From Agriotes lineatus (Eukaryota; Arthropoda; Insecta; Coleoptera; Elateridae): a stretch of 64,000 nucleotides of DNA. The stretch spans positions 1-64,000 of the forward strand of contig CALNHX010005186.1 of NCBI GenBank assembly GCA_940337035.1. The letters run 5' to 3'. The notes beneath the pieces were generated by a model, which was given only the letters and a program-made list of their open reading frames with translations, made no database searches and had not been told where the DNA came from. This document shows positions 40,301 through 52,891 of this stretch, piece by piece. The translations under genes and the position numbers were made by a program. The stretch's first letter is position 1; every line of letters begins with the position of its first letter.

Positions 40301-43300
40301 AAGGCCTCCTAAATGTCCCATATGTCCTTAACGTCCCAGGCGTCCCAGATGTCCATATGTCCGTAACGTCCCAGACGTCCCAGATGTTCAATGTGTCCCA
40401 TATGTCCCTAATGTCCCAGGCGTCCCAGATGTCCCATATGTCCCAAATGTCCCTAATGTCCCAGGCGTCCTAAATGTCCCATATGTCCTTAACGTTCCAG
40501 ACGTCCCAGACGTCTTAAATGTCCCAAATGTCCTTAACGTCCCAGACGTTCCAGATGTCCCATATGTCCCATATGTTTATAATGTCAAAGGCGTCTAGAG
40601 GTTCCATATGTCCCTAAAGTCCCAGACGTCCCAGATGTCCTATATGTCCCATATGTCCTTAACGTCCCAGACGTCCCAGATGTCCCATATGTCCTAAACG
40701 TCCCAGACGTCCCAAATGTCCCATATGTCCCTAATGTCCCAGGCGTCCTGAATGTCCCATATGTCCTTAACGTCCCAGACGTCCCAGACGCCCTAGATGT
40801 CCCATATGTCATTAACGTCCCGGACGTCCAAGATGTTCCATATGTCCCTAACGTCCCAGACGTCCCAGATGTCCCATATGTCCCATATGTCCCTAATGTC
40901 CGAGGCGTCCCAGATGTCCCATATGTCCCATATGTCCCTAATGTCCCAGGCGTCCTAAATGTCCCATATGTCCTTAAAGTCCCAGACGTCCCAGACGTCC
41001 CAGCTGTCCCGTATGTCCCTAACGCCCCTGACGTCCCAGACGTCCTAGATGTCCTATATGTCCTTAACGTCCCAGACGTCCCAGATGAGCCATATGTCCC
41101 TAACGTCCCAGACGTCCCAGATGTCCCATATGTCCCTAATGTGCCAGGCGTCCTAAATGTATCATATGTCTTTAACGTCCCGGACGTTCCAGACGTCCTA
41201 GATGTCCCATATGTCCTTAACGTCCCAGACGTCCCAGATGTCCCATATGTCCCTAACGTCCCAGACGTCCCAGATGTCCCATATGTCCCTAATGTCCCAG
41301 GCGTCCTAGATATTCCATATGTCCCTAACGTCCCAGACGTCCCATATGTCCTTAACGTCCCAGGCGTCCCAGACGTTATAAATGTCCCATATGTCCCTAA
41401 CGTCCCAGACGTCTCCGACGTCCTAGATGTCCTATATGTCCCTAACGTCCCAGACGTCTCAGACGTCCTAAATGTCCCATATGTCCCTAACGTCCCAGAC
41501 GTCCCATATGTCCTTAACGTCCCAGACGTCCCAGACGTCCTAAATGTCCCATATGTCCCTAATGTCCCAGACGTCCTACATGTCCCATAAGTCCCTAACG
41601 TCCCAGACGTCTCAGACGTCCTAGATGTCCTATATGTCCCTAACGTCCCAGACGTCCCAGATGTCCCATATGTCCCTAACGTCTCAGACGTCCCAGATGT
41701 CCCATATGTCCTTAACGTCCCAGACGTCCCAGATGTCCCATATGTCTCATATGTCCCTAATGTTCCAGGCGTCCCAGATGTCCCATATGTCCCATATGTC
41801 CCTAATGTCCCAGACGTCCCAGATGTCCCATATGTCCCTAACGTCCCAAATGCTCCATATGTCCCTAACGTCCCAGATGTCCTAGATGTCTTATATGCCC
41901 CTAACGTCCCAGACGTCCCAGATCTCCCATATGTCCCTAACGTCCCAGACGTCCTAGGTGTCCCTTATATCCTTAATGTCCCAGACGTCCCAGATGTCCC
42001 ATATGTCAATAACGTCCCAGACGTCCCAGATGTCCTATATGTCCCATATGTCCCTAATGTCCCAGGCGTCCCGGACCTCCCATATGTCCCATATGTCCCT
42101 AATGTCCAGGGCGTCCTAAATGTCCCATATGTCCTTAACGTCCCAGACGTCCCAGACGTCCTAGATGTCCCATATGTCCTTAACGTCCCAGACGTCCCAG
42201 ATATCCCATATGTCCTTAATGTCCAGGGCGTCCTAAATGTCCCATTTCTCCTTAACGTCCCAGACGTCCCAGACGTCCTAGATGTCCCAAATGTCCTTAA
42301 CGTCCCAGACGTCCCAGATGTCCCATATGTTTCATATGTTTCTAATGTCCCAGGCGTCCTAGACGTTCCATATGTCCCTAACGTCCCAGACGTCCCAGAT
42401 GTCCTAGATGTCCCATATGTCCTTAACGTCCCAGACGTCCCAGATGTCCCATATGTCCCTAACGTCCCAGACGTCCCAGATGTCCCATATGTCCCTAATA
42501 TCAAAGGCGTAGTAATTCTCCCATATGTCCTTAACGTCGCAGACGTCCCAGACGCCCCAGATGTCCCATATGTCCTTAACGTCCCAGACGTCCCAGACGT
42601 CCTAGATGTCCTATATGTCCTTAACGTCCCAGACGTCCCAGATGTCCCATATGTCCCTAGCATCCCAGACGTCCCAGATGTCCCATATGTCCTTAACGTC
42701 CCAGACGTCCCAGATGTCCCATATGTAACTAACGTCCCAGACGTCCAGATGTCCCATATGTCCAATATGTCCCTAATGTCCCAGGCGTCCTAAATGTCCC
42801 ATATGTCCTTAACGTCCAGACGTCCCAGACGTCCTAGACGTCCCATATGTCCTTAACGTCCCAGACGTCCCAGATTTACCATATGTCCCTAACGTCCCAG
42901 ACGTCCCAGATGTCCCATATGTCCCATATGTCCCTAATGTCCCAGACGTCCTAGATGTCCCATATATCCTTAACGTCCGAGACGTCCCAGTATATCCCAT
43001 ATGTCCTATACCTCCCTAACGTCCCAGACGTCCCAGATGTCCCATATGTCCCTAACGTCCCAGATGTTCCATATGTCCCTAAAGTCCCAGACGTCCTAGA
43101 TGTCTTATATGTCCCTAACGTCCCAGACGTCCCAGATCTCCCATATTTCCCTAACGTCCCAGACGTGCTAGATGTCCCTTATATTCTTAACGTCCCAGAC
43201 GTCCCAGATGTCCCATATGCCAACAACGTTCCAGACGTCCCAGATGTCCTATATGTCCCATATGTCCCTAATGTCCCAGGCGTCCCAGACCTCCCATATG

Positions 43301-46300
43301 TCCCATATGTCCCTAACGTCTAGGGCGCCCTAAATGTCCAATATGTCCTTAACGTCCCAGACGTCCCAGACGTCCTAGATGTCCCATATATTCTAAACGT
43401 CCAGACGTCCCAGGTGTCCCATATGTCCGTAACGTCCCAGACGTCCTAAATGTCCCATATGTCCTTGAAGTCCCAGACGTCCCAGACGTCCTAGATGTCC
43501 CATATGTCCTTAAAGTCCCAGACGTCCCAGATGTCCCATATGTCCCATGTGTCCCTAATGACCCAGGCGTCCTAGATGTTCCATATGTCCCTAACGTCCA
43601 AGACGTCCTAAATGTCCCATATGTCCCTAACGTCCCAGACGTCCAGCTGTCCCGTATGTCCCTAACGCCCCTAACGTCCCAGACGTCCTAGATGTCCTAT
43701 ATGTCCTTAACGTCCCAGATGTCCCAGATGAGCCATATGTCCCTAACGTCCCAGACGTCCCAGAGGTCCCAAAGGTCTTATATATCCTTAATGTCCCAGG
43801 CGTATTAGATGTCCCGTATGTCTTTAACGTCCCGGACTTGCCAGACGTCCTAGATGTCCCATATGTCCTTAACGTCCCAGACGTCCCAGATGTCCCATAT
43901 GTCCCTAACGTCCCAGACGTCCCAGATGTCCCATATGTCCCTAATGTCCCAGGCGTTCTAGAAATTCTATATGTCCCTAACGTCCCAGACGTCCCATATG
44001 TCCTTAACGTCCCAGACGTCCCAGACGTCCTAAATGTCCCATATGTCCCTAACTTCCCAGACGTCTCAGACGTCCTAGATGTCCTATATGTCCCTAACGT
44101 CCCAGACGTCTCAGACGTCCTAAATGTCCCATATGTCCCTAACGTCCCAGACGTCCCATATGTCCTTAACGTCCCAGACGTCCCAGACGTCCTAAATGTC
44201 CCATATGTCCCTAATGTCCTAGACGTCCTACATGTCCATATGTCCCTAACGTCCCAGACGTCTCAGACGTCCTAGATGTCCTATATGTCCCTAACGTCCC
44301 AGACGTCCCAGATGTCCCATATGTCCCAAACGTCTCAGACGTCCCAGATGTCCCATATGTCCTTAACGTTTCAGACGTCCCAGATGTCCCATATGTCTCA
44401 TATGTCCCTAATGTTCCAGGCGTCCCAGATGTTCCATATGTCCCATATGTCCCTAATGTCCCAGACGTCCCAGATGTCCCATATGTCCATAACGTCCCAG
44501 ATGTTCCATATGTCCCTAACGTCCCAGATGTCCTAGATGTCTTATTTGCCCCTAACGTCCCAGACGTCCCAGATCTCCCATATGTCCCTAACGTACCAGA
44601 CGTCCTAGGTGTCACTTATATCCTTAATGTCCCAGACGTCCCAGATGTCCCATATGTCAATAACGTCCCAGACGTCCCAGATGTCCTATATGTCTTATAT
44701 GTCCCTAATGTCCCAGGCGTCCCGGACCTCCCATATGTCCCATATGTCCCTAATGTTCAGCGCGTCTTAAATGTCCGATATGTCCTTAACGTCCCAGACG
44801 TCCCAGACGTCCTAGATGTCCCATATGTCCCTAAAGTCCCAGACGTCCCAGATGCCCCATATGTCCCATATGTCCCAAATGTCCGAGGCGTCCCAGATGT
44901 CCCATATTTCCCATATGTCCCTAATGTCCCAGGCGTCCTAAATGTCCCATATGTCCTTAAAGTCCAAGACGTCCCAGACGTCCCAGCTGTCCCGTATGTC
45001 CCTAACGCCCCTGACGTTCCAGACGTCCTAGATGTCCTATATGTCCTTAACGTCCCAGACGTCCCAGCCAGACGTCCCAGATGAGCCATATGTCCCTAAC
45101 GTCCCAGACGTCCCAGATGACCCAAAGGTCTTATATATCCTTAATGTCCCAGGCGTATTAGATGTTCCATATGTCCCATATGTCCCTAATGTGCCAGGCG
45201 TCCTAAATGTCCCATATGTCTTTAACGTCCCGGACGTCCCAGACGTCCTAGATGTCCCATATGTCCTTACCGTCCCAGACGTCCCAGATGTCCCATATGT
45301 CCCTAACGTCTCAGACGTCCAGATGTCCCATATGTCCCTAATGTCCCAGGCGTCTAGATATTCATATGTCCCTAACGTCCCAGACGTCCCATATGTCCTT
45401 AACGTCCCAGACGTCCCAGACGTCCTAAATGTCCCATATGTCCCTAACGTCCCAGACGTCTCAGACGTCCTAGATGTTCTATAAGTCCCTAACGTCCCAG
45501 ACGTCTCAGACGTCCTAAATGTCCCATATGTCCTTAACGTCCAGACGTCCCAGACGTCCTAAATATCCCATATGTCCCTAATGTCCCAGACGTCCTACAT
45601 GTCCCATATGTCCCTAACGTCCCAGACGTCTCAGACGTCCTAGATGTCCTATATGTCCCTAACGTCCCAGACGTCCAGATGTCCCATATGTCCCTAACGT
45701 CTCAGACGTCCCAGACGTCCCATATGTCCTTAACGTCCCAGACGTCCCAGATGTCCCATATGTCTCATATGTCCCTATTGTTCCAGGCGTCCCAGATGTC
45801 CCATATGTCCCATATGTCCCTAATGTCCCATACGTCCAGATGTCCCATATGTCCCTAACGTCCCAGATGTTCCATATGTCCCTAACGTCCCCAGATGTCC
45901 TAGATGTCTTATATGCCCCTAACGTCCCAGACGTCCCAGATCTCCCATATGTCCCTAACGTCCAGACGTCCTAGGTGTCCCTTATATCCTTAATGTCCCA
46001 GACGTCCCAGATGTCCCATATGTCAATAACGTCCCAGACGTCCAGCTGTCCTATATGTCCCATATGTCCCTAATGTCCCAGGCGTCCCGGACCTCCCATA
46101 TGTCCCATATGTCCCTAATGTCCAGGGCGTCCTAAATGTCCCATATCTCCTTAACGTCCCAGACGTCCAGACGTCCTAGATGTCCCAAATGTCCTTAACG
46201 TCCCAGACGTGCCAGATGTCCCATATGTTTCTAATGTCCCAGGCGTCCTAGATGTTCCATATGTCCTAACGTCCCAGACGTCCCAGATGTGTTAGATGTC

Positions 46301-48677
46301 CATATGTCCTTAACGTCCCAGACGTCCCAGATGTCCCATATGTCCCTAACGTCCCAGACGTCCAGATGTCCCATATGTGCCTAATATCCCAGGCGTAGTA
46401 ATTCTCCATATGTCCTTAACGTCCCCAGACGTCCCAGACGCCCCAGATGTCCCATATGTCCTTAACGTCCTAGACGTCCATACGTCCTAGATATCCCATA
46501 TGTCCTTAACGTCCCAGACGTCCCAGATGTCCCATATGTCCCTAGCATCCCAGACGTCCCAGATGTCCCATATGTCCTTAACGTCCAGACGTCCCAGATG
46601 TCCCATATGTAACTAACGTCCCAGACGTCCCAGATGTCCCATATGTCCAATATGTCCCTAATGTCCAGGCGTCCCAGATGTCCTATATGTCCCATATGTC
46701 GCTAATGTCCCAGGCGTCCTAAATGTCCCATATGTCCTTAACGTCCCAGACGTCCAGACGTCCTAGATGTCCCATATGTCCTTAACGTCCCAGACGTCCC
46801 AGATTTACCATATGTCCCTAACGTCCCAGACGTCCCAGATGTCCCATATGTCCCATATGTCCCTAATGTCCCAGACGTCCTAGATGTCCTATATATCCTT
46901 AACGTCCCAGACGTCCCAGTATATCCCATATGTCCTATACCTCCCTAACGTCCCAGACGTCCCAGATGTCCCATATGTCCCTAACGTCCAGATGTTCCAT
47001 ATGTCCCTAAAGTCCCAGACGTCTAGATGTCTTATATGTCCCTAACGTCCCAGACGTCCCAGATCTCCATATGTCCCTAACGTCCCAGACGTGTTAGATG
47101 TCCCTTATATTCTTAACGTCCCAGACATCCCGGATATCCCATATGCAATAACGTTCCAGACGTCCCAGATGTCCTATATGTCCCATATGTCCCTAATGTC
47201 CCAGGCGTCCAGACCTCCCATATGTCCCATATGTCCCTAACGTCCAGGGCGCCCTAAATGTCCAATATGTCCTTAACGTCCCAGATGTCCCAGACGTCCT
47301 AGATGTTCCATATGTCCTAAACGTCCCAGACGTCCCAGATGTCCCATATGTCCGTAACGTCCCAGACGTCCCAGATGTTCCATGTGTCCCATATGTCCCT
47401 AATGTCCCAGGCCTCCTAAATGTCCCATATGTCCTTGACGTCCCAGGCGTCCCAAATGTCCCATATGTCCGTAACGTCCCAGACGTCCCAGATGTTCAAT
47501 GTGTCCCATATGCCCCTAATGTCCCAGGCGTCCCAGATTTACCATATGTCCCTAACGATATGTCCAATATGTCCCTAACGTCCCAGACGTCCTAGGTGTC
47601 CCTTATATCCTTAATGTCCCAGACGTCCCAGATGTCCCATATGTCAATAACGTCCCAGACGTCCCAGATGTCCTATATGTCCCATATGTCCCTAATGTCC
47701 CAGGCGTCCCGGACCTCCCATATGTCCCATATGTCCCTAATGTCCAGGGCGTCCTAAATGTCCCATATGTCCTTAACGTCCCAGACGTCCCAGACGTCCT
47801 AGATGTCCCATATGTCCTTAACGTCCCAGACGTCCCAGATATCCCATATGTCCCATATGTCCTTAATGTCCAGGGCGTCCTAAATGTCCCATATCTCCTT
47901 AACGTCCCAGACGTCCCAGACGTCCTAGATGTCCCAAATGTCCTTAACGTCCCAGACGTCCCAGATGTCCCATATGTTTCATATGTTTCTAATGTCCCAG
48001 GCGTCCTAGACGTTCCATATGTCCCTAACGTCCCAGACGTCCCAGATGTCCTAGATGTCCCATATGTCCTTAACGTCCCAGACGTCCCAGATGTCCCATA
48101 TGTCCCTAACGTCCCAGACGTCCCAGATGTCCCATATGTCCCTAATATCCCACTCGTAGTAATTCTCCCATATGTCCTTAACGTCCCAGACGTCCCAGAC
48201 GCCCCAGATGTCCCATATGTCCTTAACGTCCCAGACGTCCCAGACGTCCTAGATGTCCTATATGTCCTTAACGTCCCAGACGTCCCAGATGTCCCATATG
48301 TCCCTAGCATCCCAGACGTCCCAGATGTCCCATATGTCCTTAACGTCCCAGATGTCCCAGATGTCCCATATGTAACTAACGTCCCAGACGTCCCAGATGT
48401 CCCATATGTCCAATATGTCCCTAATGTCCCAGGCGTCCCAGATGTCCCATATGTCCCATATGTCCCTAATGTCCCAGGCGTCCTAAATGTCCCATATGTC
48501 CTTAACGTCCCAGACGTCCCAGACGTCCTAGATGTCCCATATGTCCTTAACGTCCCAGACGTCCCAGATTTACCATATGTCCCTAACGTCCCAGACGTCC
48601 CAAATGTCCCATATGTCCCATATGTCCCTAATGTCCCAGACGTCCTAGATGTCCCATATATCCTTAACGTCCCAGAC
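31340..48677 (+). repeat. array super-unit, second copy (about 17.3 kb in window before rearranging)
   Basis: It follows the first copy junction by junction (31,340, 32,681, 36,618, 39,171, 39,937, 42,984, 46,913, 48,678). It lacks the 595-bp duplication and lacks about 57 bp relative to 21.4-24.5 kb. Single-base losses and gains in C-runs are scattered from 33.6 kb, clustered at 35.9-36.3 kb and dense between 38.7 and 47.2 kb. Odd local joins occur near 45,060 (a short inserted repeat fragment) and near 47,549, where the 9-bp phase is broken and about 24-30 bp are missing relative to 29,650. Confidence 0.85.
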
Positions 48678-51600
48678 GTCCCAGTATATCCCATATGTCC
48701 TATACCTCCCTAACGTCCCAGACGTCCCAGATGTCCCATATGTCCCTAACGTCCCAGATGTTCCATATGTCCCTAAAGTCCCAGACGTCCTAGATGTCTT
48801 ATATGTCCCTAACGTCCCAGACGTCCCAGATCTCCCATATGTCCCTAACGTCCCAGACGTGCTAGATGTCCCTTATATTCTTAACGTCCCAGACGTCCAA
48901 GATGTCCCATATGCCAATAACGTTCCAGACGTCCCAGATGTCCTATATGTCCCATATGTCCCTAATGTCCCAGGCGTCCCAGACCTCCCATATGTCCCAT
49001 ATGTCCCTAACGTCCAGGGCGCCCTAAATGTCCAATATGTCCTTAACGTCCCAGACGTCCCAGACGTCGTAGATGTCCCATATGTTCTAAACGTCCCAGA
49101 CGTCCCAGGTGTCCCATATGTCCGTAACGTCCCAGACGTCCCAGATGTTCCATGTGTCCCATATGTCCCTAATGTCCCAGGCCTCCTAAATGTCCCATAT
49201 GTCCTTGACGTCCCAGGCGTCCCAGATGTCCCATATGTCCGTAACGTCCCAGACGTCCCAGATGTTCAATGTGTTCCATATGTCCCTAATGTCCCAGGCG
49301 TCCCAGATGTCCCATATGTCCCAAATGTCCCTAATGTCCCTGGCGTCCTAAATGTCCCATATGTCCTTAACGTTCCAGACGTCCCAGACGTCTTAGATGT
49401 CCCAAATGTCCTTAACGTCCCAGATGTCCCATATGTCCCATATGTTTCTAATGTCCCAGGCGTCCTAGATGTTCCATATGTCCCTAACATCACAGACGTC
49501 CCAGATGTTCTATATGTCCCATATGTCCTTAACGTCCCAGACGTCCCAGATGTCCCATATGTCCTTAACGTCCCAGACGTCCCAATTGTCCTATATGTCC
49601 CTAATGTCCCAGGCGTCCTAAATGTCCCATATGTCCTTAACGTCCCAGACGTCCCAGACGCCCTAGATGTCCCATATGTCATTAACGTCCCGGACGTCCC
49701 AGATGTCCCATATGTCCCTAACGTCCCAGACGTCCCAGATGTCCCATATGTCCGATATGTCCCTAATGTCCGAGGCGTCCCAGATGTCCCATATGCCCCA
49801 TATGTCCCTAATGTTCCAGGCGTCCTAAATGTCCCATATGTCCTTAACGTCCCAGACGTCCCAGACGTCCTAGATGTCCCATATGTCCTTATCGTCCCTG
49901 ACGTCTCAGATTTACCATATGTCCCTAACGTCCCAGACGTCCCAGATGTCCCATATGTCCCATATGTCCCTAATGTCCCAGACGTCCTAGATGTCCCATA
50001 TATCCTTAACGTCCCAGACGTCCCAGTATATCCCATATGTCCTATACCTCTTTAACGTCCCAGACGTCCCAGATGTCCCATATGTCAGTACCGTCCCAGA
50101 TGTTCCATATGTCCCTAAAGTTTTAGACGTCCTAGATGTCTTATATGTCCCTAACGTCCCAGATGTCCCAGATTTCCCATATGTCCCTAACGTCCCAGAC
50201 GTGCTAGATGTCCCTTATATCCTTAACGTCCCAGACGTCCCAGATGTCCCAAATGCCAATAACGTCCCAGACGTCCCAGATGTCCTAGATGTCCCATATG
50301 TCCCTAATGTCCCAGGCGTCCCAGACCTCCCATATGTCCCATATGTCCCTAACGTCCAGGGCGTCCTAAATGTCCAATATGTCCTTAACGTCCCAGACGT
50401 CCCAGACGTCCTAGATGTCCCATATGTCCTAAACGTCCCAGACGTCCCAGATGTCCCATATGTCCGTAACGTCCCAGACGTCCCAGATGTTCAATGTGTC
50501 CCATATGTCCGTAACGTCCCAGACGTCCCAGATGTTCAATGTGTCCCATATGTCCCTAATGTCCCTAATGTCCCAGGCGTCCTAAATGTCCCATATGTCC
50601 TTAACGTTCCAGACGTCCCAGACGTCTTAGATGTCCCAAATGTCCTTAACGTCCCAGACGTTCCAGCTGTCCCATATGTCCCATATGTTTATAATGTCCC
50701 AGGCGTCCTAGATGTTCCATATGTCCCTAACGTCCCAGACGTCCCAGATGTCCTATATGTCCCATATGTCCTTAACGTCCCAGACGTCCCAGATGTCCCA
50801 TATGTCCTAAACGTCCCAGACGTCCCAAATGTCCCATATGTCCCTAATGTCCCAGGCGTCCTGAATGTCCCATATGTCCTTAACGTCCCAGACGTCCCAG
50901 ACGCCCTAGATGTCCCATATGTCATTAACGTCCCGGACGTCCCAGATGTCCCATATGTCCCTAACGTCCCAGACGTCCCAGATGTCCCATATGTCCCATA
51001 TGTCCCTAATGTCCAAGGCGTCCCAGATGTCCCATATGTCCCATATGTCCCTAATGTCCCAGGCGTCCTAAATGTCCCATATGTCCTTGAAGTCCCAGAC
51101 GTCCCAGACGTCCTAGATGTCCCATATGTCCTTAAAGTCCCAGACGTCCCAGATGTCCCATATGTCCCATGTGTCCCTAATGTCCCAGGCGTCCTAAATG
51201 TCCCATATGTCCTTAACGTCCCAGACGTCCCAGACGTCCTAGATGTCCCATATGTCCTTAACGTCCCAGACGTCCCAGATTTACCATATGTCCCTAACGT
51301 CCCAGACGTCCCAGATGTCCCATATGTCCCATATGTCCCTAATGTCCCAGGCGTCCTAAATGTCCCATATGTCCTTAACGTCCCAGACGTCCCAGACGTC
51401 CTAGATGTCCCATATGTCCTTAACGTCCCAGACGTCCCAGATTTACCATATGTCCCTAACGTCCCAGACGTCCCAGATGTCCCATATGTCCCATATGTCC
51501 CTAATGTCCCAGACGTCCTAGATGTCCCATATATCCTTAACGTCCCAGACGTCCCAGTATATCCCATATGTCCTATACCTCCCTAACGTCCCAGACGTCC

Positions 51601-52891
51601 CAGATGTCCCATATGTCCCTAACGTCCCAGATGTTCCATATGTCCCTAAAGTCCCAGACGTCCTAGATGTCTTATATGTCCCTAACGTCCCAGACGTCCC
51701 AGATCTCCCATATGTCCCTAACGTCCCAGACGTGCTAGATGTCCCTTATATTCTTAACGTCCCAGACGTCCCAGATGTCCCATATGCCAATAACGTTCCA
51801 GACGTCCCAGATGTCCTATATGTCCCATATGTCCCTAATGTCCCAGGCGTCCCAGACCTCCCATATGTCCCATATGTCCCTAACGTCCAGGGCGCCCTAA
51901 ATGTCCAATATGTCCTTAACGTCCCAGACGTCCCAGACGTCCTAGATGTCCCATATGTTCTAAACGTCCCAGACGTCCCAGGTGTCCCATATGTCCGTAA
52001 CGTCCCAGACGTCCCAGATGTTCCATGTGTCCCATATGTCCCTAATGTCCCAGGCCTCCTAAATGTCCCATATGTCCTTGACGTCCCAGGCGTCCCAGAT
52101 GTCCCATATGTCCGTAACGTCCCAGACGTCCCAGATGTTCAATGTGTTCCATATGTCCCTAATGTCCCAGGCGTCCCAGATGTCCCATATGTCCCAAATG
52201 TCCCTAATGTCCCTGGCGTCCTAAATGTCCCATATGTCCTTAACGTTCCAGACGTCCCAGACGTCTTAGATGTCCCAAATGTCCTTAACGTCCCAGATGT
52301 CCCATATGTCCCATATGTTTCTAATGCCCCAGGCGTCCTAGATGTTCCATATGTCCCTAACATCACAGACGTCCCAGATGTTCTATATGCCCCATATGTC
52401 CTTAACGTCCCAGACGTCCCAGATGTCCCATATGTCCTTAACGTCCCAGACGTCCCAATTGTCCTATATGTCCCTAATGTCCCAGGCGTCCTAAATGTCC
52501 CATATGTCCTTAACGTCCCAGACGTCCCAGAGGCCTAGATGTCCCATATGTCATTAACGTCCCGGACGTCCCAGATGTCCCATATGTCCCTAACGTCCCA
52601 GACGTCCCAGATGTCCCATATGTCCGATATGTCCCTAATGTCCGAGGCGTCCCAGATGTCCCATATGCCCCATATGTCCCTAATGTTCCAGGCGTCCTAA
52701 ATGTCCCATATGTCCTTAACGTCCCAGACGTCCCAGACGTCCTAGATGTCCCATATGTCCTTATCGTCCCTGACGTCTCAGATTTACCATATGTCCCTAA
52801 CGTCCCAGACGTCCCAGATGTCCCATATGTCCCATATGTCCCTAATGTCCCAGACATCCTAGATGTCCCATATATCCTTAACGTCCCAGAC
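48678..52891 (+). repeat. array block with a recent 2.87-kb tandem duplication
   Basis: Junctions at 48,678, 50,020, 51,551 and 52,892 are spaced 1342, 1531 and 1341 bp. The 48,678-51,550 segment and the one starting at 51,551 are successive copies of the same 1.34-kb unit plus what follows. Private variants link them: CCCAATTGTCC near 49,588 and 52,454, CTCTTTAACG after the junctions at 50,020 and 52,892, and CAGTACCG near 50,089 and 52,961. These do not occur in the super-unit copies at 14 and 32 kb, so this amplification is younger than the 18.5-kb one. The sequence here is almost free of frame-breaking indels. Confidence 0.82.
51182..51505 (+). repeat. 162-bp tandem duplication within the array
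   Basis: Segments 51,182-51,343 and 51,344-51,505 are direct copies (eighteen 9-bp units). Each begins GTCCCAGGCGTCCTAAATG and contains the CAGATTTACC variant that normally occurs once, shortly before a junction. Elsewhere (3.44, 8.69, 12.6 and 17.9 kb) this segment is single, so the event is private to this position. It accounts for much of the unusual 1531-bp junction spacing here. Confidence 0.85.
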
